This document shows, piece after piece, positions 17,260-25,531 of a stretch of 64,000 bases of DNA. Within the stretch, counting starts at the first letter, position 1; each line of letters begins with the position of its first letter. The position numbers and the translations under genes are program-made. The notes beneath the pieces were generated by a model. It was not told the origin of the DNA, made no database searches, and saw only the letters and a list, made by a program, of their open reading frames with translations. The stretch is from CAZSAK01 sp964605155 (lineage in GTDB: Bacteria > Pseudomonadota > Gammaproteobacteria > SZUA-140): assembly GCA_964605155.1 (NCBI GenBank), contig CAZSAK010000016.1, positions 5,511 to 69,510 of the forward strand, in the 5' to 3' direction.

Positions 17260-18087
17260 TTATTGTGACCTGCGGTAGAGGATCAACGTCATATCATCAG
17301 GTTTGGATGGCTGGTCTATGGATGGGTGCAGCATACGATTATTACATTCCTCGATGAGCGATGTTGATGCCGCCTCCAGGGAACCCTTACGGGTACGCTC
17401 AATAATTTCACTCATCAATAAATTATCGAATAGTCCATCAGTTGCAAGCACTACCGTATCGTAACGGGCGAGTGTCAAAGCCGGTCCGACTTCGATGTGC
17501 ATTTCAGAACTCCCCAGCATGTTGGATACAAGATGGCGTTCTTCATGATGGATAGCTTCATCTTCATCAAGAATACCAGCCTGGACGGCGTAACCAACAG
17601 GGGAATGTGAAGTAGTCTGGAGTTTGATCTTACCTTTCTGACCGATAACAAGGATCATCGAATCACCTACATGATAAGGCCGAAGTATATTCCCGTTAAT
17701 TTCAACTGCAGCCAATGTTGAGCCTGCGCCCACACCCAGGGAGTTGATCCTGAAACTGGCTTGCTCAATTCCATCAAGTATATTTTCACGTAATGATGAG
17801 TTCTGCAGGGAGGTGTTTTTTAAAGAACCATGAATCGATGTAATTGCCAATGCGGAGGCTTCCCTTGCAGAAGGCATTCCGCCCATACCATCGGCAACCA
17901 CGAATACACCGGTGTGATTATTCAGGCAAAACAGGGCAGCCGAATCTTCATTTATCGTTTCCTTTTGTGGCGATCGATGCGTATATATGACAACCTCACC
18001 GGAACAACAGGTATGCATTTCACATGAGGGCGCCATGTCGAAATTTGAATATATCTTGCTTTTCAGGACGGGGTGCGGGGCAGACAT
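17260..18087 (-). CDS. PP2C-family protein serine/threonine phosphatase
   Basis: A 275-residue PPM/PP2C phosphatase. The metal and catalytic motifs are present: NED at 46-48, ADGMGG (DG at 66-67), GDSMILVIG, ATDGLFDN and the last Asp in KPDDMTLILYRR. Cys27-Cys28 (HTCCSG) lie before the core and are unusual but may be irrelevant. The kinase gene ends 22 nt upstream in the same direction, forming a kinase-phosphatase operon like many bacterial Hanks-type pairs. It would reverse phosphorylation by that kinase. The targets are unknown. No FHA or forkhead-type partner gene is adjacent. Confidence 0.9.
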   Translation of the reverse strand: MSAPHPVLKSKIYSNFDMAPSCEMHTCCSGEVVIYTHRSPQKETINEDSAALFCLNNHTGVFVVADGMGGMPSAREASALAITSIHGSLKNTSLQNSSLRENILDGIEQASFRINSLGVGAGSTLAAVEINGNILRPYHVGDSMILVIGQKGKIKLQTTSHSPVGYAVQAGILDEDEAIHHEERHLVSNMLGSSEMHIEVGPALTLARYDTVVLATDGLFDNLLMSEIIERTRKGSLEAASTSLIEECNNRMLHPSIDQPSKPDDMTLILYRRSQ

Positions 18088-18108
18088 ACAATTCTTGTTA
18101 TAGTGATA

Positions 18109-18855
18109 TTATTGCCACTGCATGGTCTCGAGATATTCACGTAGTTGTCCTGCAGATCGGAATTTTTTCAGTATCAAGCTGCGTTTCAGTCCGCAACATA
18201 TTGCCTTTATTTCGCTGGATTGCTTAAAGTAATGTTTCTGACCACCTATGGCATCATAAAAAATCCGGATGAGATCACAAACGTCATCATAAATATTGGC
18301 TCTTACCGGGGCCCCCCAGTGAAACATATCAAGCAGTTTTAAATTATAACCAAGACCGTATTGCTGGATAATTATATTATCCATATGTAGATCACCATGG
18401 TATTCACCCATATGATGTATGTTTTCGATTCCCGATGCCAGTGCATGCAGCAGAAGCAGGCCATGAATTGCCGATATCCGTTTAGCCGGTTGTCGGTTGA
18501 GGTATGCGCTCATTATTTCACCTTCAACATAATCCGAGACCAGAAATGTTATCGGTATACGTTGGAAGATAATAGTTTCCTGGGTGAGATACTGGATCAA
18601 GATAGGACAGTGGCGGAGTTTATACAGTTTGTTTGCGTAAAAACGTAATGCTGAATTATTAGGGTTTCTTTGCGGGAAAAAGAATTTCGCCGCACGCTCA
18701 ATTCCGGTGATAAGTTCCCGGACCAGATAGACTTCACTTTCCCAGCCTTCTCCAAGTTTACCGATTACCTCGTACTTTTTTGCAAGTATACGGCCTGGCT
18801 GGAGGTTAAATGAATCGATGAATATTTCTTTTCGATTTCTGGCCATTAGGGTCAT
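18109..18855 (-). CDS. atypical serine/threonine protein kinase
   Basis: A 248-residue soluble kinase domain with no sensor or membrane segment. The glycine loop is GKLGEGWESEVYLV (about 32-45) and the likely ATP-binding Lys is Lys57 in ERAAKFFFP. The catalytic loop reads HGDLHMDN (153-160), where Gly replaces the Arg of HRD; the metal-binding motif is DMF (176-178) instead of DFG. HGD plus DxF is typical of the aminoglycoside, choline or lipopolysaccharide kinase-like branch, and RIO or ABC1 relatives. The pairing with PP2C supports a protein substrate. The region beyond about 185 is short, so the C-lobe is reduced. Confidence 0.85.
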   Translation of the reverse strand: MTLMARNRKEIFIDSFNLQPGRILAKKYEVIGKLGEGWESEVYLVRELITGIERAAKFFFPQRNPNNSALRFYANKLYKLRHCPILIQYLTQETIIFQRIPITFLVSDYVEGEIMSAYLNRQPAKRISAIHGLLLLHALASGIENIHHMGEYHGDLHMDNIIIQQYGLGYNLKLLDMFHWGAPVRANIYDDVCDLIRIFYDAIGGQKHYFKQSSEIKAICCGLKRSLILKKFRSAGQLREYLETMQWQ

Positions 18856-19039
18856 TATATATACGACTGATATAATTTTAAATACAGGTTATTCCGCGAA
18901 GGCATATTATCATACATAATATTACATCCATGCCTGTATATAATGTTACAAATTGCATGTATCCAATCCCGACTAGATTAAGATCGGACAAAAGATATGG
19001 GAGAATGGAGATTGATATTAAAGATAATTGAGGTGGAAT

Positions 19040-19303
19040 ATGACGAAATCGTTGTTTGATATAGATGAAATTCTCGAAAGCCTTAAACAACAGAGAGACG
19101 AACTCAAGTTGCAGCTTCAGCTTGCAAAGGCGGAAGCACGTGATGAATGGGAAAAAACAGAACATAAATTTGAGCAATTCAGGGGCAAAGCAGAAGCTGT
19201 GCGCGATGAAATCGGGGGAGCCTCAGAAGATGTGCTGGCCGCATTGAAAATGACAGCTGAAGAGATCAAGCATGGATATGACCGGGTTCGAAAAAAACTT
19301 TGA
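19040..19303 (+). CDS. small coiled-coil protein, 87 aa
   Basis: The start is the ATG at 19040 with GAGGTGG 3-9 nt before it. The product is almost fully helical, rich in Glu, Lys, Arg and Gln with heptad spacing (ILESLKQQRDELKLQLQLAK and onward). It ends in a basic RVRKKL. No Cys, signal peptide or membrane segment. The family is unknown to me; its size and charge resemble small nucleoid-, phasin- or stress-type helical proteins, but this is only similarity of shape. It is divergent from the protein kinase gene across about 180 bp. Confidence 0.75.
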   Translation: MTKSLFDIDEILESLKQQRDELKLQLQLAKAEARDEWEKTEHKFEQFRGKAEAVRDEIGGASEDVLAALKMTAEEIKHGYDRVRKKL

Positions 19304-19814
19304 TCGAGACTAATGGAATTATTTGTATAAAAAACGGTGGAATTTATTGTGACCCCGTATAATAAGAAGGGCCGACTTTGGACGGCCCTGCAATCAAACC
19401 TCTATGCCCGGTTGCATCAAGTGACGTAAATTATCCTGATCCTCTGAAATGGTTTTGTGATTCAGATTATAAATGATTGATGCCGTTTCCTATTCATTGG
19501 CGGAGGCGGATTTGTTATTGGTTATTTTCTGGAGTGCGATTTTTTTCAGATATGCATGGATGATAGTGAAAATCCATCAGGGTATCCGTCATTGTATTGA
19601 TAGGATTGGGCTATTCAATCATGTAATAGATACAAGTGCAGGTAATCCGAGAGTCCTATATGCGTTTATACCTTCTGAGTCACTGACAAAGGTCTCGGTG
19701 TAGTATGTAATCAGGCAATATGCCTTCTTCCCTCGTGTATGTATGAGGCACCATAGTTTACGTCACGATGAACACCCGCGACCCGGTCTTATGACGAGAT
19801 AGGCCCTGATTACA
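19304..19814. other. intergenic region with hairpin and distant inverted repeat
   Basis: About 510 bases with no convincing gene. A 76-codon frame at 19473-19703 has no ribosome site and is not accepted. A GC-rich hairpin lies at 19368-19389. GTAATCAGG at 19707-19715 is repeated inverted as CCTGATTAC at 19805-19813, just behind the stop of the 37-residue protein gene. The purpose of the inverted pair is unknown. Confidence 0.45.
19368..19389 (+). terminator. possible terminator hairpin after the coiled-coil gene
   Basis: A 7-bp GC-rich stem AGGGCCG (19368-19374) pairs with CGGCCCT (19383-19389) across 8 bases. No T-run follows. It lies 65 nt after the coiled-coil gene. Confidence 0.4.
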
Positions 19815-19928
19815 TCAGGGAATGCCGGAAAGAATAAAAAAGGCTACGGCAAGTACGATGGGGACCGCAATGATTACATGAATAATGTCGCTTTTGCTGA
19901 ATTTAATAGGCTTGTATTTACCATGCAT
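19815..19928 (-). CDS. 37-residue single-span membrane protein
   Basis: A short frame encoding MHGKYKPIKFSKSD, then a hydrophobic segment (IIHVIIAVPIVLAVAFFIL) and SGIP-stop. The ATG at 19928 is preceded by GAGGAG at 9-nt spacing, a near-perfect ribosome site, which is the main evidence that it is real. The basic N-terminus and single helix fit a small inner-membrane protein with the N-terminus inside. Small proteins of this kind often modulate larger membrane complexes, but there is no clue to a partner here. The family is not recognised. Confidence 0.65.
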   Translation of the reverse strand: MHGKYKPIKFSKSDIIHVIIAVPIVLAVAFFILSGIP

Positions 19929-20173
19929 CTTGATAACTCCTCACAAATCAATTCTCGTGTTTATAACGATCGTTAATCTAAATCGTAAAGTAAGCATATT
20001 ATTATAAACAGCTACTGGATTTCGCACCAAGGAAAGCATGCGCCGGTTGCCGATGGAATTTTGACGTATAATCCCTGCAGCTGTCTTATGTGTCCGGATA
20101 GGCTCTATATCCTTATAATAGCGTGGATTATGTGATATTCAAACTGTCGTCTGGTGTATCCATCTACCGTTTT

Positions 20174-20872
20174 TTAACGTCTACGAAACCGTGGGGGAGC
20201 GAACAAGCGCACTCCTTTGCGGCGAAACAATGGAATCATTGCCATGCCCATGGCAAATCCCCCGATATGCGCGCCAAAGGCCACACCGCCCTGGGTGCCG
20301 GAGAATACCGAGCTTATCAATTGCAGGACAAACCAGAATCCCAGCACAATGCCTGCTGGCAGTCGCATGGTATACAGAAAAAATCCCAGGGGAATTACAA
20401 CCAGGATGCGTGCATGTGGAAACAAGAGTAAATATGCACCCAAAACCCCTGATATTGCGCCGCTTGCACCTACCATAGGTATGTCCGAGTGAGGGTCCGG
20501 GATGACCTGTGCGAAGACAGCTGCTGTTCCGCATAACAGATAAAAGAGGATGAACCGCCCATGGCCCATGACATCCTCAACATTATTACCGAAAATCCAG
20601 AGATAGAGCATATTGCCGATCAAATGCAGCCACCCTCCATGCAGGAACATCGAGGTGAATATGGTAGCGACAGGGGGCACTATGGTCAGTTCGGGAGATA
20701 ATGACTTGGAGTGAAACAACACTGAGGGGATTACTCCAAGGCTGAAGATCGATTGCTGTATGGCGGAACCCAGGGATACCTGCCATAAAAAAACTAATGT
20801 ACAAAGTACAATCAGTGTAACTGTAACATATGGATTTAGATTCGTCGGGTTATCGTCGTGAAGCGGAATCAT
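20174..20872 (-). CDS. rhomboid-family intramembrane serine protease
   Basis: A 232-residue polytopic protein with six or more helices. The catalytic dyad is Ser137 in GASGAISG and His202 in AHIGGF. HGGWLHLIGNMLYLWIFG contains the conserved His and Asn that form the oxyanion region. The basic tail RRKGVRLFAPPRFRRR is cytoplasmic. Rhomboids cut transmembrane substrates within the lipid bilayer. The arrangement is of the bacterial short type without a cytoplasmic GlpG N-domain. The substrate is unknown. It is a single gene, divergent from the GGCT-like gene. Confidence 0.92.
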   Translation of the reverse strand: MIPLHDDNPTNLNPYVTVTLIVLCTLVFLWQVSLGSAIQQSIFSLGVIPSVLFHSKSLSPELTIVPPVATIFTSMFLHGGWLHLIGNMLYLWIFGNNVEDVMGHGRFILFYLLCGTAAVFAQVIPDPHSDIPMVGASGAISGVLGAYLLLFPHARILVVIPLGFFLYTMRLPAGIVLGFWFVLQLISSVFSGTQGGVAFGAHIGGFAMGMAMIPLFRRKGVRLFAPPRFRRR

Positions 20873-21032
20873 TCTTCAATATTATTAATATAAAAGATGT
20901 ATTCATAAAGCTGGATATATTAGCAGATAGAATTGTTAATTGACGGCTTTTCGTCAAGGAATATCACGAGAATACGATCACACAGGACTTTGAACATATA
21001 TGAGGTGATGATCTATCACGAGGTATATTGAA

Positions 21033-21434
21033 TTGCATAAGGCAGAGCAACGGGTTTTTGTTTACGGTACATTGCGCAAGGGCGGGGAAAATCATGCCTT
21101 ACTGACCGGAAGTGAGAATCTCGGTATGGCCATGACGACCGGGAAATATACTATGCTTGATATGGGTGATTATCCGGCAGTTATTGATCAAGGTTTTCAT
21201 GCCATCGTCGGAGAAGTTTATATGGTCTCCGGAGAAATCATAGCAAAACTCGATGTGCTTGAAGAATACCCGGATTATTATCAACGCATAATTATCTCCA
21301 CTCCTTATGGTGATGCCTGGATATATGTGCTGAAAAATATGCCTGATCAACAGCTGCCCGAGGTCAATAGCGGTGATTGGATCGAGTACAAGATCCGCAG
21401 GTATGTTGGGATAAAGGATAAACCGGTATCCTGA
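21033..21434 (+). CDS. gamma-glutamylcyclotransferase-like protein (AIG2/YtfP family)
   Basis: A 133-residue GGCT-fold protein. The glycine-rich substrate loop reads VFVYGTLRKGGENH and the likely catalytic Glu is in IVGEVYMVS. LDVLEEYPDYYQR and WIYVLKN follow the family order. Starts at TTG 21033, with GAGGTATATT before it; no in-frame ATG would retain the YGTL strand. The family removes gamma-glutamyl groups as 5-oxoproline; the natural substrate of YtfP-type proteins is not settled. Confidence 0.88.
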   Translation: MHKAEQRVFVYGTLRKGGENHALLTGSENLGMAMTTGKYTMLDMGDYPAVIDQGFHAIVGEVYMVSGEIIAKLDVLEEYPDYYQRIIISTPYGDAWIYVLKNMPDQQLPEVNSGDWIEYKIRRYVGIKDKPVS

Positions 21435-21554
21435 ACTAAACCAGCGATAGGCCTTACTCTTAGATGGACATGATGCAAGCAAACTAAAAAACTTAAGCTT
21501 GAGCGTCGCATTGCCGATAATATGGTGTAAGGAAAGCAGCATCATAGTGGCTTT

Positions 21555-21803
21555 ATGCAATACTCATATCCAAAACCGCAGGATGTGAATATCAGGATTC
21601 CAAGGCATTTAATCAAAGAGCGATTCAATGCCGGTTTCCAGCATGCACTCCAAGGTGGTCAACTCAACAAAATAGAGCAGTTACGACTTTCGTTTCGTGA
21701 AGGTTATCGTGCCGGAAAACTGTACCTGCGTGAATTGCGACGTTCACGTGGAATCCTGACATTCCCGGTACAAGGCAAATTAAAGATTAAAACTGCTATT
21801 TGA
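21555..21803 (+). CDS. small basic hypothetical protein, 82 aa
   Basis: A basic, Arg- and Lys-rich soluble protein with no signal or membrane segment. Two similar short helices appear (RFNAGFQHALQGGQ and FREGYRAGKLYLRELRR). The G-x2-A-x-G-G pattern vaguely recalls ribosome modulation factor, but not enough for a call. It stands alone between the GGCT gene and convergent cysH. The ATG at 21555 has only a distant GGAAAG 24 nt upstream, so the start is uncertain. Confidence 0.55.
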   Translation: MQYSYPKPQDVNIRIPRHLIKERFNAGFQHALQGGQLNKIEQLRLSFREGYRAGKLYLRELRRSRGILTFPVQGKLKIKTAI

Positions 21804-21908
21804 TCGCAGGGAACTGATTCTGAATTGATATTTTGTAAGGTATTGTAATCAGCGTAGAAGATATCTATTCAATATACAGGACCTTTTGCAGTCTGGAATA
21901 TGAATGTA

Positions 21909-22601
21909 CTATAAATGGATCCCGCATTCGGTTTTCGGAAAATTATTCCATCGACCACTACGATCATCGCCCGGTACAGTGCAATGTACACATCCTATCG
22001 ATGAATAACCTTTCGCCACCAGCGGATGGAAAGGCAGATCATGATCCTTGATATACGCATCGCGTTCGTTCCTGGAGACGTCAATCAGCGGATAGAATTT
22101 GATTATATCATTACGATCTTCAAAGATATCCAGGGTTGAGCGATGGTCGCTTTGCCATCTCATCAGACCGGAAACCCATACATCATAATCTTTCTTTAAG
22201 GCATCAAGTGGCTCCACTTTATTAATCGAGCAACACAGGTCCGGATCGCTTTTATAGGTTTGATCCTTTTCAGTGAATTCATGCTTCCAATCTTCAGCCC
22301 TGACATCAACAACATCAAGATTGAATAATTCCGTCAGCCTGCGCTTGTATTCGAGTGTTTCCGGGAAATGGTATCCCGTATCAATGAAAAATATTTTTTG
22401 ATCAGGTACGATCCTGGAGAAAACATGCAGCAAAAATGCAGATGTTGCAGCGAATGAAGAAGTGATCATCACCCTGTCGAGGGGGAAATCACTGTAAAGC
22501 TGACGCACACGCTCATCGATCGTTAGAGAATGATATTTTTCGTTCAGTGCCGCAACAGTGTGCTGCAGTTTATCATTATTCATTGCATTTTGTGGTGACA
22601 T
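21909..22601 (-). CDS. cysH: iron-sulfur adenylyl-sulfate (APS-type) reductase, CysH family
   Basis: About 230 residues from the ATG at 22601; the frame is open to 22760, but the extra N-terminus is unlike the family. Substrate-binding motifs are ITSSFAATSAFLLHV, FIDTGYHFPETLEY and VSGLMRWQSDHRSTL. The double Cys in LCCSINKVEPL and the pair in GCVHCTVPGDDRSGRW bind a [4Fe-4S] cluster, and catalytic Cys is in ECGIHL near the end. The cluster Cys are the mark of APS reductases (EC 1.8.4.10) and are absent in the E. coli PAPS enzyme. It reduces activated sulfate to sulfite for cysteine synthesis. No other cys gene is adjacent. Confidence 0.93.
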   Translation of the reverse strand: MSPQNAMNNDKLQHTVAALNEKYHSLTIDERVRQLYSDFPLDRVMITSSFAATSAFLLHVFSRIVPDQKIFFIDTGYHFPETLEYKRRLTELFNLDVVDVRAEDWKHEFTEKDQTYKSDPDLCCSINKVEPLDALKKDYDVWVSGLMRWQSDHRSTLDIFEDRNDIIKFYPLIDVSRNERDAYIKDHDLPFHPLVAKGYSSIGCVHCTVPGDDRSGRWNNFPKTECGIHL

Positions 22602-22811
22602 AAAATCCGGTGAATTGCTGAGAAAAGTATCAGGCTGTATCGAACTGATTAAGCGTGCCCATTCTAACAAAAAATCCAGATTTTGTCTATAGTTAGCAAT
22701 GCTGACTGAATGATTCGCGTGCGAGTCTGAATTCGATATTTGGTTGATTAATATAATCAAATATTCTGCCGATCTTGAATTTTAGGTCTAACGATATATT
22801 CGAGCACACGG

Positions 22812-24056
22812 ATGAAGACGAACAAACTGGTCAATGCCTCTATTTTGAAATCACTGGCACCGATCCGTGATATTCCCGAGAATGCCGTTGACGATCTTGC
22901 CGATCATACTTATTACGAAACACTTACCAAGGACGAATACCTGTTCACCAATGGTACAAATGATCCCTGGGCGTACTATATTTTAAGCGGAAATATTGAT
23001 CTGATATATCCTGATGGCAGAGTGGAAGTATTATCGGGCGGCAGCACCGAGTCACAAGAACCGTTAGCGGATCTTAAACCGAGGCCTGCATCAGCGAAGG
23101 CCGCTAATGATGTCATTTTTATTCGCTTTAAATCCGATGATATAAGCGCCTTAAAGATTTCAGCTATTACAGAGTGCGTTTCGGTTGAAAGATCTTCAAT
23201 TAATGAGGAGGACATAGAAGCTGAGCTTCTAAAAGAAATAGATCAAGCAAACAAAACGGACAAGCTGATCGTGCCCGGTTTTCCGGACATCGTCATGAAG
23301 GTGCAGGATGCCGTCAAGGATCCGGATGGTGATACTAACATGATCATCAGGCTGATACAGGCAGATCCATCGCTTGCCGCGCGAATCGTGCGTGTGGCCA
23401 ATAGCCCAATATACCGTGGCCAGAACACCATCACGAATTTACGTATGGCGGTTTCACGGCTCGGGATCAAGGTGACACGAGAAACTGTAATGAGTTTTTC
23501 TTTACAACAGGTCTTTACCGGCGATATCCCCGCTTTGCACCAGAAAATGAATGAATTATGGCGATATAGCACAATGGTTGCTGCGATCAGCGCTATTTTG
23601 GCTCGTCTTGATCCAAAACTGGATGCGGAACGGGCCTGGCTCGCCGGGTTGATACACAATATCGGCGCATTGCCGGTGCTTGCATATGCCGAAAATTACC
23701 CTCAATTGAGGGAGAATACTGAACTTCTCGATACGATGATCTGTAAACTGAGCAGAAGGATCGGTGAGTCGGTGTTGCGTCGATGGCAATTTGATAGTGA
23801 ATTCGTCACGGTCGTCAGGGATTGCCGTGACTGGATGCGTGATCCCGATCCCAGCACCGATTATTGTGATATCGTCCTGTTGGCCCAGTTATTTGCCTAT
23901 CTCGAAACATCATCGATGGTGGAATATCCCGCTATCAACATGGTACCTGCATACTCGAAACTCCCGTTTGGAAGACTCGGCCCAAAGATGACTGTCAAAG
24001 TGCTGAAGGAGGCCCGTGCTTATACAGGCAAGATTCAACAAATCCTCCAGGGCTGA
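22812..24056 (+). CDS. cyclic-nucleotide-binding-like domain plus HDOD domain protein
   Basis: A 414-residue cytoplasmic signalling protein. Residues about 10-120 form a cyclic-nucleotide-binding-like beta roll (TLTKDEYLFTNGTNDPWAYYI, LSGNIDLIYPDGRVE), though a clear phosphate-binding cassette is not obvious. Residues about 155-350 are an HDOD domain: LIVPGFPDIVMKVQDAV, LAARIVRVANSPIYRGQN, TNLRMAVSRLGI and GLIHNIGALPVL. HDOD is an HD-like fold lacking catalytic metal residues and is used in signalling, motility and stress regulation. A second HDOD gene lies at 41549. The ligand is unknown. Confidence 0.88.
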   Translation: MKTNKLVNASILKSLAPIRDIPENAVDDLADHTYYETLTKDEYLFTNGTNDPWAYYILSGNIDLIYPDGRVEVLSGGSTESQEPLADLKPRPASAKAANDVIFIRFKSDDISALKISAITECVSVERSSINEEDIEAELLKEIDQANKTDKLIVPGFPDIVMKVQDAVKDPDGDTNMIIRLIQADPSLAARIVRVANSPIYRGQNTITNLRMAVSRLGIKVTRETVMSFSLQQVFTGDIPALHQKMNELWRYSTMVAAISAILARLDPKLDAERAWLAGLIHNIGALPVLAYAENYPQLRENTELLDTMICKLSRRIGESVLRRWQFDSEFVTVVRDCRDWMRDPDPSTDYCDIVLLAQLFAYLETSSMVEYPAINMVPAYSKLPFGRLGPKMTVKVLKEARAYTGKIQQILQG

Positions 24057-24398
24057 TTGTGGGATAGCCCATAAAAAACAAAAAAAACAATATAAATCAT
24101 TATGATATAACATTACACGGCGGCCATGGAGCTATAGATCCATGTCATTCTGCCGATATAGATATGTCCTTTATTGCATGGTCTGTTAGCTATCAGGTTG
24201 AGTTGTTGACGTCCGGACATACCGAAATACGGGTCTATGATCATGCAGGACCTTGGCAAGGAAAATAACAATTCATCCGATCATAAAGGCTAACGTGTAT
24301 ACAATACTTTTTATTGTTGGCCCGTGTAGTAAAGTATCGGTTTAACATCGTACAAATGTCATATCCATAACAATAATATTCCTTAGCGAGGTAAAGCC
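24057..24398. other. intergenic gap, no gene seen
   Basis: A 342-base stretch, AT-rich. A small inverted repeat CATGGA (24125-24130) / TCCATG (24139-24144) is the only structure noticed. The first part contains A-runs after the HDOD stop. The last 40 bases hold GCGAGGTAAAG, a ribosome site for the PilZ gene. No RNA gene was recognised. Confidence 0.5.
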
Positions 24399-24734
24399 AT
24401 GGCTGAAAGACGCAAGTACAGACGAGAAGAAGTATTTGTTGATGCAGAGATATCATGTCCTGATTTCGGTAAATCCATCATGCAAGTACGTGATTTAGGT
24501 ATGGGAGGTATCTATCTTGAAGCGGATGATGGACGTTTTCCCGCAGTTGGGACTGAGGTTGATGTCACATTACTGGTCCATATGGGTGGTGAGGACATTC
24601 ATACTCTCAAGTCACGCGTTACCCGTGTGGATGCCGATGGGATTGCCTTGAAGTTTCTAAATGTTGATGTGCGATATTTATCTTTCCTTGAAAGGCTTCT
24701 GGATTACAAGGCAACCAAAATCATTGTTGCCTGA
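24399..24734 (+). CDS. PilZ-domain protein (putative cyclic-di-GMP receptor)
   Basis: A 111-residue single PilZ domain. The N-terminal arginines are in MAERRKYRREEV and the second motif reads VRDLGMGGIYLEADD, close to the consensus D/NxSxxG, with Leu-Gly in place of the usual Ser position. The rest is a six-stranded barrel (VDVTLLVHMGG, KSRVTRVDADGIALKF). Both ligand-binding elements are present, but the missing Ser could weaken binding. The ATG follows GCGAGGTAAAG. PilZ proteins often control motility or pili, and a pilin cluster is in this window, but 8 kb away. Confidence 0.82.
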   Translation: MAERRKYRREEVFVDAEISCPDFGKSIMQVRDLGMGGIYLEADDGRFPAVGTEVDVTLLVHMGGEDIHTLKSRVTRVDADGIALKFLNVDVRYLSFLERLLDYKATKIIVA

Positions 24735-24823
24735 TACCCGATAACAGTCCTGAAAAGGCTGGCATATTAGCCGTGGTTGTACTGCGATTCTGGGTATTGT
24801 GTGACAGTATCCGGATTTATTCG

Positions 24824-25531
24824 TTAGTTGATGTGGCACTCTTCCCCAATCTTTTCCGGATAAATATCTCCAAAGTCAGTTACCTGTTTATATTCCGCAG
24901 CAGGGTCGATCTCTCCACTCCTTACCAACCAGATGGTATGCATGCCGGCCTGGTGAGCTGCCTCAAGTTCTTGCTTGATATCCGATAAAAACAGGCAGTT
25001 CTTCGGTTTGACAGCTATCTCCTCGCTAATTCGCTGATAGGAATTCACAGAAGTTTTTGATCCGATCTTGGTATCGAAATAACCGCTGAAAAGCGGGTTC
25101 AGATCTCCATATTCAGTATTTCCGAAGAGAAGTTTTTGAGCATGTATGGAGCCTGAAGAAAAAACGTAGAGTCTGATATCATTATCGTTCCATTTTTTGA
25201 GATTGTGGACCGCATCTTCATAAATGTGTCCATTGAAATGCCCATTCAGGTATCCCTGTTCCCATAATAATCCCTGTATCGTCTTGAGTGGTGTGATCTT
25301 TTTGTCATCGTCAATCCATTGAATCAATGAACGGATTATTTGATTTATATCAGGGGATTCCTCACCGATAATATTCGCTGCTTCGTCAAGAGCCTGTCGA
25401 ACTAGGATATCGTTTTCATGAGCGTGGATAAATTGCTCAATATTGTCTCGGGCATATGGAAAGAGGGTGTCCTTGACAAAGGCAAGCGATGAGGTTGTAC
25501 CTTCAATGTCGGTAATGATGGCTTTTATCAT
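24824..25531 (-). CDS. mtnC: enolase-phosphatase MtnC
   Basis: A 235-residue HAD-family enzyme of methionine salvage. It enolises and dephosphorylates 2,3-diketo-5-methylthiopentyl-1-phosphate to the acireductone. The HAD nucleophile region is IITDIEGTTSSLAFV, with the E-G-T-T typical of MtnC. YVFSSGSIHAQKLLFG carries motif II, and CLFLSDIKQELEAAHQAGM motif IV. The last gene of mtnB-mtnD-mtnC; its start overlaps the mtnD stop as ATGA. Length matches the family (about 225-235). Confidence 0.94.
   Translation of the reverse strand: MIKAIITDIEGTTSSLAFVKDTLFPYARDNIEQFIHAHENDILVRQALDEAANIIGEESPDINQIIRSLIQWIDDDKKITPLKTIQGLLWEQGYLNGHFNGHIYEDAVHNLKKWNDNDIRLYVFSSGSIHAQKLLFGNTEYGDLNPLFSGYFDTKIGSKTSVNSYQRISEEIAVKPKNCLFLSDIKQELEAAHQAGMHTIWLVRSGEIDPAAEYKQVTDFGDIYPEKIGEECHIN

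Noticed and set aside
18878..19177. 99-codon minus-strand frame rich in Phe and Leu
   Set aside because: It crosses the coiled-coil gene, which has a strong ribosome site on the other strand.
19473..19703. 76-codon open frame, plus strand, with a hydrophobic start
   Set aside because: No ribosome site, no family pattern, and the C-terminal half reads like random sequence.
24241..24456. 71-codon minus-strand frame overlapping the PilZ start
   Set aside because: Crosses the PilZ gene and its ribosome site; no family match.
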